64,000 nucleotides of DNA, taken from Bradyrhizobium sp. 132. GTDB taxonomy: Bacteria; Pseudomonadota; Alphaproteobacteria; Rhizobiales; Xanthobacteraceae. The stretch spans positions 1 to 64,000 of the forward strand of contig NZ_JADPKY010000103.1 in NCBI RefSeq assembly GCF_023074185.1, given 5' to 3'. Shown piece after piece: positions 25,288 to 34,262 of this stretch (the first letter of the stretch is position 1; each line of letters opens with the position of its first letter). The notes under the pieces were generated by a model. That model was not told the origin of the DNA. It did not search any database and was given only the letters and a program-made list of their open reading frames with translations. Position numbers and translations under genes: made by a program.

Positions 25288-26250
25288 ATGTCGGAGGCGG
25301 ACGCAGCGGACTTGTTGAAAGCGATGGTGCCGCTATTCAGAATCCGCCCTGTGTTCGAGGATTCCTGCAGATTTGGCGGCAGCTGGGAGTCGTTACACGC
25401 GCCGAACGGCAAGGGATGGGCGCAATTCCACATGGTCACGCGCGGCTCCTGCACGGTCGAGAGGCCTGGCCTGGGCTCGCAGCGGCTCGAAGCGGGTGAC
25501 ATCCTCCTCCTGCCGCATGGCGACAGTCACGCGGTCCGAAGCCAGATCGGAGGCGCTGTCGCGCAGATATCGACCGAGGTCAAAAACGGCGTCCGCCAGC
25601 GAGCGACGATCGACGCTGACGCCGATACCGAACTCCTGTGTGGCCGGTTTCTGTTCGAAACGTCGGACCGGAACCCCCTGATCGCAGCTCTTCCCGACGA
25701 AATCATTGTCCGCACGGCGGGCGAGCCGCATCTGGAAAGGTTTCGGCACCTGTTCATCGACATTCGTGACGAGCTGGATGCAGGAAGGGTTGGCTCGGAG
25801 GTGGTCGCGGCCGACCTCGCAAGGGCGCTGTTCGTCATGATCCTCCGCGACCATCTCGCCGACGATGCTTCCGGGAATAGTACGGTGTCGCTCTTGCGGG
25901 ACCGCATAACGGCTCGTGTCGTGTCCGCGATCCTCGACGATCTCGCCCGGGACTGGACGCTCGACGAGATGGCGGCGGTCGCGATCTCCTCGCGCGCAAG
26001 TTTGGTGCGCGCCTTTCGGAAGCGCGCAGGCATTGCTCCAATGGCGTTCCTTGCCGATTTGAGGCTGACGATCGCGCGCCAACGGTTGGCCGGCACCTCT
26101 GATCCGATTGCGAGAATCGCAGGCGAGGTCGGCTATGCATCCGAAGGCGCGCTGAGCAAAGCCATCATGCGCAGATACGGCATGCGGCCCGGTGCTCTGA
26201 GAATGGCGCAGCCAGGCGAAGCGCGATCCGTCACGGCGAAGACGTCGTGA
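25288..26250 (+). CDS. AraC-family regulator, RclR-like, with cupin sensor domain
   Basis: The 320-aa product has an N-terminal cupin (Cupin_6-like: GDILLLPHGDSHAV) and a C-terminal AraC HTH pair (WTLDEMAAVAISSRASLVRAFRKRAG; IARIAGEVGYASEGALSKAIMRRYG). Architecture follows RclR, the hypochlorous-acid sensor of E. coli. Cys27 (EDSCRFG) and Cys118 (ELLCGRF) sit where RclR has its redox pair Cys21 and Cys89. The convergent DUF417 gene downstream is an RclC homologue, reinforcing the link. The final codons (ARSVTAKTS) are read out of frame from a GNAT-gene remnant, so the 3' end was rebuilt by recombination. Confidence 0.85.
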   Translation: MSEADAADLLKAMVPLFRIRPVFEDSCRFGGSWESLHAPNGKGWAQFHMVTRGSCTVERPGLGSQRLEAGDILLLPHGDSHAVRSQIGGAVAQISTEVKNGVRQRATIDADADTELLCGRFLFETSDRNPLIAALPDEIIVRTAGEPHLERFRHLFIDIRDELDAGRVGSEVVAADLARALFVMILRDHLADDASGNSTVSLLRDRITARVVSAILDDLARDWTLDEMAAVAISSRASLVRAFRKRAGIAPMAFLADLRLTIARQRLAGTSDPIARIAGEVGYASEGALSKAIMRRYGMRPGALRMAQPGEARSVTAKTS

Positions 26251-26324
26251 TCTACCGCAGAGAGGCCGCCTGACGCTCAGCCGGTGCGCAGGCGCACAAC
26301 CGATTGCGGCAGAGAGGCGAGAAA
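26217..26324 (+). repeat. Direct repeat, right copy (GNAT 3' end / DUF417 3' end junction)
   Basis: This contains a relic of the GNAT C-terminus (RSAIRHGEDVVIYRREAA, stop 26271-26273), three spacer bases, and the C-terminal codons of the intact DUF417 gene. It matches the left copy at 20146-20262. Between the copies lies the redox/regulator block. The copies are similar but not identical, so this is not a recent duplication. Confidence 0.85.
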
Positions 26325-26762
26325 CAACACCGCGCAAACGCACAGCAGGACGATGTCCTTGAACAGAAATTCGCCGGTCAGATTCCACGCCATTGGATCG
26401 GATGAAAGGCTCCATTTGACGACACCAGGCGTGGTGAAGAAGAACGACCACGTGATCGCGAAGGTCACCATGCCCATGAACGAGCCGAGGGCGGACGAGA
26501 CCGGGCTGAAGCTGCCTGCCGCGAGCAGCCCCGCGATCACGAATTCAGCGACACCGAGGAAATATGCCTCTCCCCTCAAGCCGAACACCGACAGCCAGGA
26601 GATGATCGGGCTATTAGTGATGAACTGAGCGATGCCCTGCGCGGATTGCGGCGTGAATTTCTGCATTCCAAACGATACGAATATGATCACCATGACCCAA
26701 CGGAGAATGGCGAGGGGACGATAGGAACCGCCCCCATTTTCAGCGACGTTGAATTCCTTCAT
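26277..26762 (-). CDS. DUF417 family membrane protein (RclC/YkgB-like)
   Basis: The 161-aa, four-helix protein reads LAILRWVMVIIFVSFGMQKFTPQSAQGIAQFITNSPIISWLSVFG and GVAEFVIAGLLAAG, the DUF417 pattern. E. coli RclC, in the reactive-chlorine-resistance operon, is in this family. The ATG at 26762 has GGGGAGA upstream; an ATG at 26789 is less likely. It is convergent with the RclR-like regulator, which may control it. Its 3' end lies in the right direct repeat, and a second relic of the same gene end occurs at 20215. Confidence 0.85.
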   Translation of the reverse strand: MKEFNVAENGGGSYRPLAILRWVMVIIFVSFGMQKFTPQSAQGIAQFITNSPIISWLSVFGLRGEAYFLGVAEFVIAGLLAAGSFSPVSSALGSFMGMVTFAITWSFFFTTPGVVKWSLSSDPMAWNLTGEFLFKDIVLLCVCAVLFLASLPQSVVRLRTG

Positions 26763-26959
26763 CCGACCAAGTCTCCCCGGATTGCACATCCATCAGCTCT
26801 GCAAAATACGTTCGCTGAAGCTGTACGAAGGGGAGCTTCGGTCGTTACCCGTATCGGCGGGTTCCGCAGATCACAGCTGCGTGCGATGTGCGTGTCCGCG
26901 CGGCCTACGGCTAACGCCGCCGTCGGCGCATTGATGTGCCATTGGGCACCTGCGGCGTC

Positions 26960-27187
26960 TTACCTGAAATACCCCAGCACGAGATCGACATCCGCGCTGC
27001 CGGCGACCGTGCCGTTCAGCTCGGCGTCGATGACGCGCCGGCAGGCTTCGATGGCGACGTGGTCACCGAGGTCGTTGGCGGCTTCCAGCACGAGCCAGGC
27101 GGCGTCGACCGAGGCCTGGTCCGATGCTCCGCCGGCATCGACGTTGAGGTTCTTCTTGCGAACGGCGGTGCCGAATTGAGGTAACAT
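26960..27187 (-). CDS. Small hypothetical protein
   Basis: The 75-aa protein reads MLPQFGTAVRKKNLNVDAGG, then a helical stretch (ASVDAAWLVLEAANDLGDHV, CRRVIDAELNGTVAGSADVDLVLGYFR). The start has a clear GAGGGAG ribosome site. It begins 19 bases after the DUF2336 gene and is probably its operon partner. No family is known to me. Confidence 0.65.
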   Translation of the reverse strand: MLPQFGTAVRKKNLNVDAGGASDQASVDAAWLVLEAANDLGDHVAIEACRRVIDAELNGTVAGSADVDLVLGYFR

Positions 27188-27206
27188 TGCAGATACTCCC
27201 TCTCGC

Positions 27207-28325
27207 TCAGTGCACCTGGAGCTCGGGCTGACGGCCCGCTTCGGCGCCGGCGCTGTTCTTGCGCGACTGATAGCACTTCAAAACGCTGCGTGATGTCTCG
27301 ATCTTGAGCTTGCCGAAATCGCGTTCGTTGTCGTGAAGCTCACGCGCCGTGATCAGATGATCCTTGGCGCCGAGGAACAGCAGCGACATGGTCGTGTCCC
27401 AGGAGAAGTCGAGCGCCTTGCACAGCACCAGGATCATCTCGCGATTGCGGTCCATCATCGCACGCTCGATCACGTCGACCGGCAGCGACGACAACAGTGA
27501 CAGGCCGATCTGCACCTCGTCGAGCCGGTGCTGGCGCGCGTAGTTCGAGATCGAGTCCTGATTGAGGTTGCCCTGCCGGTACTGCGTCGTCACCACGCGC
27601 TTGGCGACGAAATAGCTGCGCGAGGACGGACCGAACTTGGACTGCAGGTCGCCGGTGACCCCTGTGACCGAGCTCTGGATCTGCGCCATCATCTCGGGCC
27701 GCTCGGTCTCGAGCCGGTGGCGGACGTCTTCCGACGCCTTCGAGATGAGCTGCTGGAAGATGTGGCGCGGCACGTCCTTGCGCAGGCCAAGCTGCTCGGC
27801 AAGAATCGAATCGCCCTCGGCGCGGCGGACCATGTGGAGCAGGCCCGAACCGGAGAAGCGCGCGCCCTCGTTCCTGGCAACCGACGTCACGACCGCCTGG
27901 TCGCCGCGCTTGACCAGCACGTCGGTGACGGCCTCGCCGATCGATGTGCGCTGGGCGATCGCGAGCAGGTGCGACTGGCCCTTGGTCATGGCGCTCTCGA
28001 CCAGCATCTTCTCGTCGATGCGCGTGGAGTCGCGCAGCACGGGACCGGCGACGGCGATCTCGTCGTCGAGGGCGAGCTTCTCGATGACGTTGAGCGGGGC
28101 GTGATCGCACGCCGACATCAACTCCGAGAGCTGCGCTCGCGCGGCGACCTCGATCTCGTCGGCGAGCCGGCCGATCACCTCGCCGAACGTGCTGATCTCG
28201 TCGTCGCTGTAGCGGCCGGTGATCAGAATGTCGGTCGCATGCCACAACGCCTTCGCCCGGCTTTCGTCGGAGCCGCGCGCGATCGCGTCGTCCAGATCCT
28301 GCAGAAGTGTTGTCGCCCCGTTCAT
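27207..28325 (-). CDS. DUF2336 domain protein
   Basis: The 372-aa, helical-repeat-like protein matches DUF2336 (LMSACDHAPLNVIEKLALDD, AGPVLRDSTRIDEKMLVESA, HLLAIAQRTSIGEAVTDVLVKRGD). This family is largely confined to alphaproteobacteria. HEAT-like helices suggest a scaffold role, though function is not established. The start at 28325 (MNGATTLLQDLDDA) is chosen because upstream codons are not conserved-looking. The 75-aa gene follows. Confidence 0.88.
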   Translation of the reverse strand: MNGATTLLQDLDDAIARGSDESRAKALWHATDILITGRYSDDEISTFGEVIGRLADEIEVAARAQLSELMSACDHAPLNVIEKLALDDEIAVAGPVLRDSTRIDEKMLVESAMTKGQSHLLAIAQRTSIGEAVTDVLVKRGDQAVVTSVARNEGARFSGSGLLHMVRRAEGDSILAEQLGLRKDVPRHIFQQLISKASEDVRHRLETERPEMMAQIQSSVTGVTGDLQSKFGPSSRSYFVAKRVVTTQYRQGNLNQDSISNYARQHRLDEVQIGLSLLSSLPVDVIERAMMDRNREMILVLCKALDFSWDTTMSLLFLGAKDHLITARELHDNERDFGKLKIETSRSVLKCYQSRKNSAGAEAGRQPELQVH

Positions 28326-28522
28326 CTCGATATCCCCAGTTCTTGGCGAACCGTCCCGCCTGTGCTGCGCGACGCCGAATTCCTCTGGGAGCCAGACTAG
28401 GGAACAAACGCGCAAATCCGGTAAAATCGGCAGAGCAGTTTTGCCGAGCAAAATTCAATAAAATGCGAGGGAATTCATTTAGGCCCGCGTAACATCGCGC
28501 GTCGCTCGGGTCTGCCCGCTCG

Positions 28523-31500
28523 TTACGGATTCGACGGCGTCAGAACCAGCGGCGGCTTTGGCCTGGGCTTTGCGGGCGGCGGGCCCGGGGCCGGCCTCAC
28601 GTCGATCGGCGGAGGCAACGGTGCGATCTGCTGGCTTGCAAGCGGCGGGCTCGGCGCTGCGGGAGCTGCCTGCGGCGCCTTCGGCGTCGGCGTGACCCTG
28701 ATATCGACCTTGGGCTTCGGCGGCGGTGCACGGCGCGGATCGCGGCCGGGCATCGGTACATCCAGCAGCGGCGGCTCCGGCGCCGGGTCTGGCGAGACCA
28801 GTGTCGGCAGCGCGGCGGTTGCCGGCGGCGGCTCGCCGCGCTCGATCGCGTCCAGCCGCCGCGTTTCGCGGTCGATCATGCGCACCGCCAGCCATGACGA
28901 CAGCGGCCCGAGATCGACGGTGCGGCTGAGCCTGTCCGGCGGACCTGCCGCGAACAGCTGGATCTCCGGCGGCGCGCCGGACAGCCCGGTCATGATCGGC
29001 GTCAGGCTGGCGCGGATGTCGGCCTGGTCGGCGGGGATGTCGTAGCCGCCGGAGACGATGGCACGCGCGTTCTTCGCCTCTAACGACGTGGCACCGACGC
29101 GCAGGCGTCCGTCGCGGATCGTGAACGGGAACTGCGCCGAGGCCACTGCAATCGGGCCTGCCGACAGCGCGGGCTCGACCAGCTGCCGCAATCGATTGTC
29201 GTCGGCAACCTGCCCGCCGTCGCTGGCCCGGATCGCAATCTCGAAGGCGCGGGGATTGAGGCCGGCGATCTCGGCGGACTCGAGCGTCACCGTGCCGTTG
29301 CCGGCGAGCGCACCGGTGAGCGCTGCGACGCTGCGGCCCTGGCTGGTCAGCGCCATCTGCGCCGAGGCGCGTCCCTTCGGCAGCGCGAGGTCGCGATAGC
29401 GCAGCACCGCCGCATCGACATTGCCGAGCTCGATACGCGCGTTCAACGTCAGACCATTGGCGCCATTGCGCGCATCCAGGCTCGCCGAGATCTGGCCGCC
29501 GCCGACGCCGCCCTTGAGCGCATCGAGCGCGAGCGACTGACCGTCGCTCCGGATCGTACCGCCGAAGGGGCGCAGCTCGATGCCGCCGGGCAATGTGCCG
29601 TGCAAGGCCTGGAAGGCGATGCGGCCGCGCCAGCCGCCGAGAAGCCCCGCACTCAAGGGATCGCCGCCATCGTGTCCGGCCGCGCCGATGGCCATCGCGA
29701 GCGCGGGCACGAGGTCGAGCGTGTCCAGGCCGACTTCGCCATCGACGCTCTTCTCCTGATCGAGCGTCACCGCCAGATGGCCGCGCAGATGCGAGCCGAC
29801 CGCGCTGCTGTCGAGATCGTCGAAAGTCAGCCGGTTGCCGGAGAAGCCGACGCGCGAGGACAGGTTGACGGTCTGGACCGATTTATCGGCCGGGCTGATC
29901 CCGAACAGCGGCGCCAGATTGGCATTGCGCACGCGCAAATTCACGCTGCCTTTCGGCTCCGACAATTCGACGCTGCCTTGTGCGTCCGCGTCCAGCCCGC
30001 CGCCGCTGAGCTTTGCGTTCAATTGCAGCTGATGGCGCCACGCGCCGCTCAAGCGGCCTTCGAACCGGGAAGCGCCCTCGCCTGCAGCCACTACGCGATC
30101 GAGCCCGAGCAAGCCCAGCAATGCACCGGCCTGCGGTGTCGAGACTTTCGTGTCCAGCGTGAAGTCGCTGTTGCGCAAGCGGTCGACATCGATGCCGTTG
30201 ACGGCCGCTACGGGCATCTGCGCGGCCAGCGTCGCGGTGGCCTTGAGCTGCGGCGCGTCGAGGTCGAGTACGACGCGCGCGTCGTTGCGATCGGCATGCT
30301 CGGCGTTCTTGTCGAGGCTGAGGTCGAGCTTCAGGCGCGTCGCGCCGGGCAATGACGGAATGGCGTCGAAGCGCGCGCGCACCGAAGGCGCAAACGGCTC
30401 GAGCAGCGCCGTGAGCTCGCGCAGCGAATTGCCGGAGGATTTCAGCGCGAACTTGCCCGTGGCCTTGGCGCGGTCGAAGCTGCCGCTCGCTTCCGTGGTC
30501 ACACCGCTGGCCTGGCCGAACCGCAACTGCTCCAACGACAGCGCCGCCGGACCGTAGCCGAGCTTCGCCGCAAACGGCCGCAACTCCTGGCCCGCCGAGA
30601 TCGCGCGGCCGATATCGAGCGAAAGCTTCGCTTCCTCCGGCCATTCTCCTTGCGGCCCCGCGAGCGCGCGGACAAAACTTGCGGCGGAATCGAGGTCGAG
30701 GCGGTCGGCCCTCAGCTCGGCGTCGATCCGCGAGCCCTTGCTCGCGCCGGTCTGGGCGAAGGCGATACGGCCTTCGACCGCGCCGCCCTCGATCTCGGCC
30801 TTCAGCCTGTCGATGGCGAAATGGTTGGCGGCGATGGTCACGTCTCCGGCAAGACGCAGCGGCCGCGTGCTGCGGCGGTTGACCTCGCTGCGGCCTTGGA
30901 GCCAGGCCACCAGCGTATCGGGATCGGAGGAATCGACGCTGAGACGGCCGCTGAAGCTGTCGGCGCCGGGCGTCGCGCCGTTGAGCGAGAGCTGCGTCAT
31001 GCCCGGCGCGCGCAGCTCAAGCCGCTGGAAGGTCCAGGACCTTCCGTCGGTCTGAAGCTCGGCCGTGATGTTCTGGAGCGGACGGCCGCCGAGCATGATC
31101 TGGTCGGAGTTGAACTCGATCTGCGTCGGGATCGGCGCCTGCGGGATTGCGGCTAGCCCTGCGCGGAGCGCCGGGAGGATGCGCTGCGGCTCGTTAGCGT
31201 CCTTCGCCGTGAGCTTGTCGGCATCGACCTGGCGCGCCGACAGCACCGCACGCAGCAGCGGCGAAGCGCCGAACTTGATATCGCCGACGCCACCGAGCTT
31301 CAACGCGGTGTCTTCGGGGCCGAAGCTGGCATCGACCTGCTCGAACTTGGCGCCGGCCGGATCGGCCTTGAGTTTTGTCGTGAGCTTCCAGGGCATCGGC
31401 CCCGCTTCGCCCGGCTTCTTCGCCGCGGGTACGGCGAGCGTCAGCGCACCGTCGAATTTCGGAAGGCGATTGTCGAAGGCGAGCACGCCTTCGAGATCGG

Positions 31501-32152
31501 CCAGGATGGCGCGCTCGCCGGGATCGATGTTGAGGTGAAGGCGGGTGGCGTTGCCGTCGGCGCTCGGGCCGGAGGAGACGCGGAACGGATAGCGCACCCC
31601 GGTGGCGGTGAAACTGCCGTCGCCGCGGACCGAGCCGGCCAGCGAGCGCACGTCGCCGGAGAAGGTGATGTCGCTCAGCTCCAGCGTCGAACGGCTGGCG
31701 GCATCATGCAGGGCGATGCGGCCGGTGAGGTTCAGCCGCTCGATCGCCAGCGAGGCCAGATTGAAGCTGCCGCTCGCGACCGATGGCAAATCGACCCGCC
31801 CGCGCGCGTCGAGGCCGAGATCGACCGCCATACCGTTGACCGTAAGCTCGGTGGCGCGCCATTCACCGCGCATCAGGGAGCTCAGGCTGAACTCGACGTC
31901 GAGCTTGTCGGCGCGCAGGCGGCCGAGATCGTTGTTGCCGCCGAAGGTGACCGCGCGCAACCGCAGCGTCGGCGCCGGCAGGAGCCGCGCGTCGAGCTCG
32001 CCCGCCACCCGCACCGGAACGCCGATGATCCTGCCAGCCTCCGCCTCGAACTGGGGCCTGAACTGGTTCCAGTCGACGAAGTAAGGCCCGATCAGAGCGG
32101 CCAGCAGCGCTAGAATAAAGGCAATCGCCAATCCGAGCAGCGTCGTCTGCAC
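28523..32152 (-). CDS. AsmA-family envelope protein
   Basis: The 1,209-aa product has one N-terminal membrane helix (LLGLAIAFILALLAALIGPYFV) followed by the AsmA signature DWNQFRPQFEAEAGRIIGVPVRVAGELDARLLPAPTLRL. A long beta-rich periplasmic region and a C-terminal Pro/Ala-rich tail (from about residue 1,110) follow. AsmA-like proteins are thought to bridge inner and outer membranes and carry phospholipids. The GTG at 32152 has GGGGAGA at the right distance; a TTG 18 bases upstream is the alternative. It is larger than E. coli AsmA (about 600 aa) and within the range of alphaproteobacterial members. Confidence 0.9.
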   Translation of the reverse strand: MQTTLLGLAIAFILALLAALIGPYFVDWNQFRPQFEAEAGRIIGVPVRVAGELDARLLPAPTLRLRAVTFGGNNDLGRLRADKLDVEFSLSSLMRGEWRATELTVNGMAVDLGLDARGRVDLPSVASGSFNLASLAIERLNLTGRIALHDAASRSTLELSDITFSGDVRSLAGSVRGDGSFTATGVRYPFRVSSGPSADGNATRLHLNIDPGERAILADLEGVLAFDNRLPKFDGALTLAVPAAKKPGEAGPMPWKLTTKLKADPAGAKFEQVDASFGPEDTALKLGGVGDIKFGASPLLRAVLSARQVDADKLTAKDANEPQRILPALRAGLAAIPQAPIPTQIEFNSDQIMLGGRPLQNITAELQTDGRSWTFQRLELRAPGMTQLSLNGATPGADSFSGRLSVDSSDPDTLVAWLQGRSEVNRRSTRPLRLAGDVTIAANHFAIDRLKAEIEGGAVEGRIAFAQTGASKGSRIDAELRADRLDLDSAASFVRALAGPQGEWPEEAKLSLDIGRAISAGQELRPFAAKLGYGPAALSLEQLRFGQASGVTTEASGSFDRAKATGKFALKSSGNSLRELTALLEPFAPSVRARFDAIPSLPGATRLKLDLSLDKNAEHADRNDARVVLDLDAPQLKATATLAAQMPVAAVNGIDVDRLRNSDFTLDTKVSTPQAGALLGLLGLDRVVAAGEGASRFEGRLSGAWRHQLQLNAKLSGGGLDADAQGSVELSEPKGSVNLRVRNANLAPLFGISPADKSVQTVNLSSRVGFSGNRLTFDDLDSSAVGSHLRGHLAVTLDQEKSVDGEVGLDTLDLVPALAMAIGAAGHDGGDPLSAGLLGGWRGRIAFQALHGTLPGGIELRPFGGTIRSDGQSLALDALKGGVGGGQISASLDARNGANGLTLNARIELGNVDAAVLRYRDLALPKGRASAQMALTSQGRSVAALTGALAGNGTVTLESAEIAGLNPRAFEIAIRASDGGQVADDNRLRQLVEPALSAGPIAVASAQFPFTIRDGRLRVGATSLEAKNARAIVSGGYDIPADQADIRASLTPIMTGLSGAPPEIQLFAAGPPDRLSRTVDLGPLSSWLAVRMIDRETRRLDAIERGEPPPATAALPTLVSPDPAPEPPLLDVPMPGRDPRRAPPPKPKVDIRVTPTPKAPQAAPAAPSPPLASQQIAPLPPPIDVRPAPGPPPAKPRPKPPLVLTPSNP

Positions 32153-32291
32153 GGGTCTCCCCTCGGCCAAACCGGATGCGGGCCTTGCCTGAGCCTTAGG
32201 GCCTCAGACGTACCGGAACAGCCCCTTATATAGGGGGAAGTGTGGCGAAGTCACAGCGACTGTTGCGCGCGGAGGTTAACGCCGGCAGCTA

Positions 32292-33521
32292 TCACCAGCT
32301 CGCGGGCAGCCGCTTCAGGCCGCGCAGCACGAAGGTGGGCCGCCATTCCGGATTGTCGACGTCGTCAATGCGCAGATCCGGCAGCCGCCGCAGCAGCGTG
32401 GCGATGGCGATCTCGGCCTCGATGCGCGCCAATTGGGCCCCCAGGCAGAAATGGATGCCGCCGCCGAACGACAGTGGCCTCACATTCTGGCGGGTGACGT
32501 CGAGCCGGTCGGGGCGGTCAGGATAGACCGCCGGGTCGCGGTTGGCCGAGCCCAGCAGGCAAAGCACGGTCTCGCCCTTGGGGATCCTCGCGCCGCCGAG
32601 ATCGTCGATATCCTCCAGCGCGACCCGCCCGGTCATCTGCACCGAGGAATCGTAGCGCAAAAATTCCTCGATCGCGCCCACCATCAGTTCCGGCCGTGCC
32701 TTCAGGAGCGCGAGCTGATCCGGATTGCGATGCAGCGCAAGCAGGCCGTTGCCGATCAGATTGACCGTGGTCTCGTGGCCGGCGCCGAACAACAGGATGA
32801 TGTTGGCGGTCAGTTCCTCGTTGGTGAGCTTGTTGCCGTCTTCCTCGGCCTGCACCAGCTGCGTGATGAGATCGTCGCCGGGGTTGCGGCGGCGCAGCTC
32901 GAACAGCTGCTGGAAATACATCTGCGCCATCATGTTGCCGGCGTTGCCGTTCGCGATCTCCTCCGGCGAGAGCGGCACGGGGTCGAGCAGCCGTCCGCCG
33001 TCGCGCGAGCTGCTATAGAAAGTCTCGCGATGATCCTCGGGGATGCCGAGCATGTCGCAGATGATGGTGACAGGCAGGCGGAAGGCGAAGTCCTCGATCA
33101 GGTCCATGTGGCCGCGGTCGATCACGGCGTCGATGGTCTGGTCGACGATCTCCTGGATGCGCGGCCGCATGTCCTCGACGCGGCGGGCGGTGAAGGCCTT
33201 CACGACGAGACCGCGCAGGCGGGTGTGGTCGGGCGGATCAGCCTGCAGCATCCAGTGGCTCATGCTGCGGAAGACCGGCTCCTCCATGATCTTCTCACTA
33301 TAGCGGCGCCTGGAACGCTCGACGAAATCCTTGCCGAAGCGCTTGTCGCGCATCACGAGGCTGACATCGGCGTGGCGGCTGGCGACGAACTGGCCGAACG
33401 GCGTCACGTGGATCGGAAAGATCGCGCGGAGCCGGTCATAATGCGGATAGGGATCGCGGATGAAGTCCGGTGACAGCGGATTGAACAGCGGACCGCCGGC
33501 GCCTTGCACGTGCTCGTTCAT
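32292..33521 (-). CDS. Cytochrome P450
   Basis: The 409-aa soluble class I-type P450 has haem ligand Cys359 in LSFGGGIHFCLGAQLAR, the I-helix oxygen-binding LLFGAGHETTVNLIGNGLLAL and the K-helix EEFLRYDSSVQ. HWMLQADPPDHTRLRGLVVKAFT is the typical C-helix. Ferredoxin and reductase partners are not nearby. It is divergent from the tetR gene, with a perfect palindrome between them, so TetR probably controls it. Substrate unknown. Confidence 0.93.
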   Translation of the reverse strand: MNEHVQGAGGPLFNPLSPDFIRDPYPHYDRLRAIFPIHVTPFGQFVASRHADVSLVMRDKRFGKDFVERSRRRYSEKIMEEPVFRSMSHWMLQADPPDHTRLRGLVVKAFTARRVEDMRPRIQEIVDQTIDAVIDRGHMDLIEDFAFRLPVTIICDMLGIPEDHRETFYSSSRDGGRLLDPVPLSPEEIANGNAGNMMAQMYFQQLFELRRRNPGDDLITQLVQAEEDGNKLTNEELTANIILLFGAGHETTVNLIGNGLLALHRNPDQLALLKARPELMVGAIEEFLRYDSSVQMTGRVALEDIDDLGGARIPKGETVLCLLGSANRDPAVYPDRPDRLDVTRQNVRPLSFGGGIHFCLGAQLARIEAEIAIATLLRRLPDLRIDDVDNPEWRPTFVLRGLKRLPASW

Positions 33522-33601
33522 GGTGACCTCATATCGGTTGCCGCATGAATCGAATACGCCGGGCAACCCCTCTTGCGCAGCGTAACCATCCCCGAATTAT
33601 A

Positions 33602-33627
33602 AACTCGATACATTGTTGTATCGAGTT
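33602..33627. promoter_or_regulatory. Palindromic operator between P450 and tetR genes
   Basis: This is a perfect inverted repeat with 11-bp arms (AACTCGATACA and TGTATCGAGTT) around a 4-base centre, 24 bases before the tetR start and 81 bases before the P450 start. Its size and place fit a TetR-family dimer site controlling both divergent genes. Confidence 0.75.
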
Positions 33628-33650
33628 GCATTCTGCCCTAAACTGCTCCG

Positions 33651-34262
33651 ATGTCAAGGGTGAGAACCAGGCCGACCAGGGACGACACGCGCGACAAGCT
33701 GTTCGAAGCGGCCGCGCGAATGTTCGAGGAAGACGGCATCGGCGGCGCCAGCATCGAGGCGATCGCGGCAGCGGCCGGCTTCACCCGCGGCGCGTTCTAT
33801 TCCAACTTCAAGAGCAAGGACGAGCTGATCATCGCCATGCTCGAGGATCATGTCGAGCAGTCGATCCGGCGCAACATGGACATCCTCGCGCAGCACGACA
33901 ATCTCGACGATTTCATCGCGGCGCTGAAGACGATGGATCGCACAAGGCAGGATCCGCTCGGCCGTTCGCCGCTGCTGCACATGGAGATGATCCTGTTCGT
34001 CGCGCGCGCCGAGAAGCGCCGGCCTGAACTTGCCAAGCGCCTGCGCGCGCGGCGCAAACTGGTCGCCGACATCGTCGAGGCCACGCTGAAGAGCAACGCG
34101 AAGAGCGACAAGTTGAATCCGCCATGGATAGCCTCCGTCGTGCTGGCCCTGGAAGACGGCTTTCGCCTGCACCGCCTGATCGATCCGGAGACAACGCCGC
34201 CCGACAGCTTCTTGCGCGCGATCACGGATTTGCGGCGGAGGACGGGGTTGTCGTCGGATTAG
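33651..34262 (+). CDS. TetR-family transcriptional regulator
   Basis: The 203-aa product's N-terminal HTH reads TRDKLFEAAARMFEEDGIGGASIEAIAAAAGFTRGAFYSNFKSKDEL, the classic TetR domain. The helical C-terminal half would bind a ligand. It is divergent from the P450 gene and 24 bases from a perfect palindrome, so autoregulation and control of the P450 are likely. Confidence 0.93.
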   Translation: MSRVRTRPTRDDTRDKLFEAAARMFEEDGIGGASIEAIAAAAGFTRGAFYSNFKSKDELIIAMLEDHVEQSIRRNMDILAQHDNLDDFIAALKTMDRTRQDPLGRSPLLHMEMILFVARAEKRRPELAKRLRARRKLVADIVEATLKSNAKSDKLNPPWIASVVLALEDGFRLHRLIDPETTPPDSFLRAITDLRRRTGLSSD

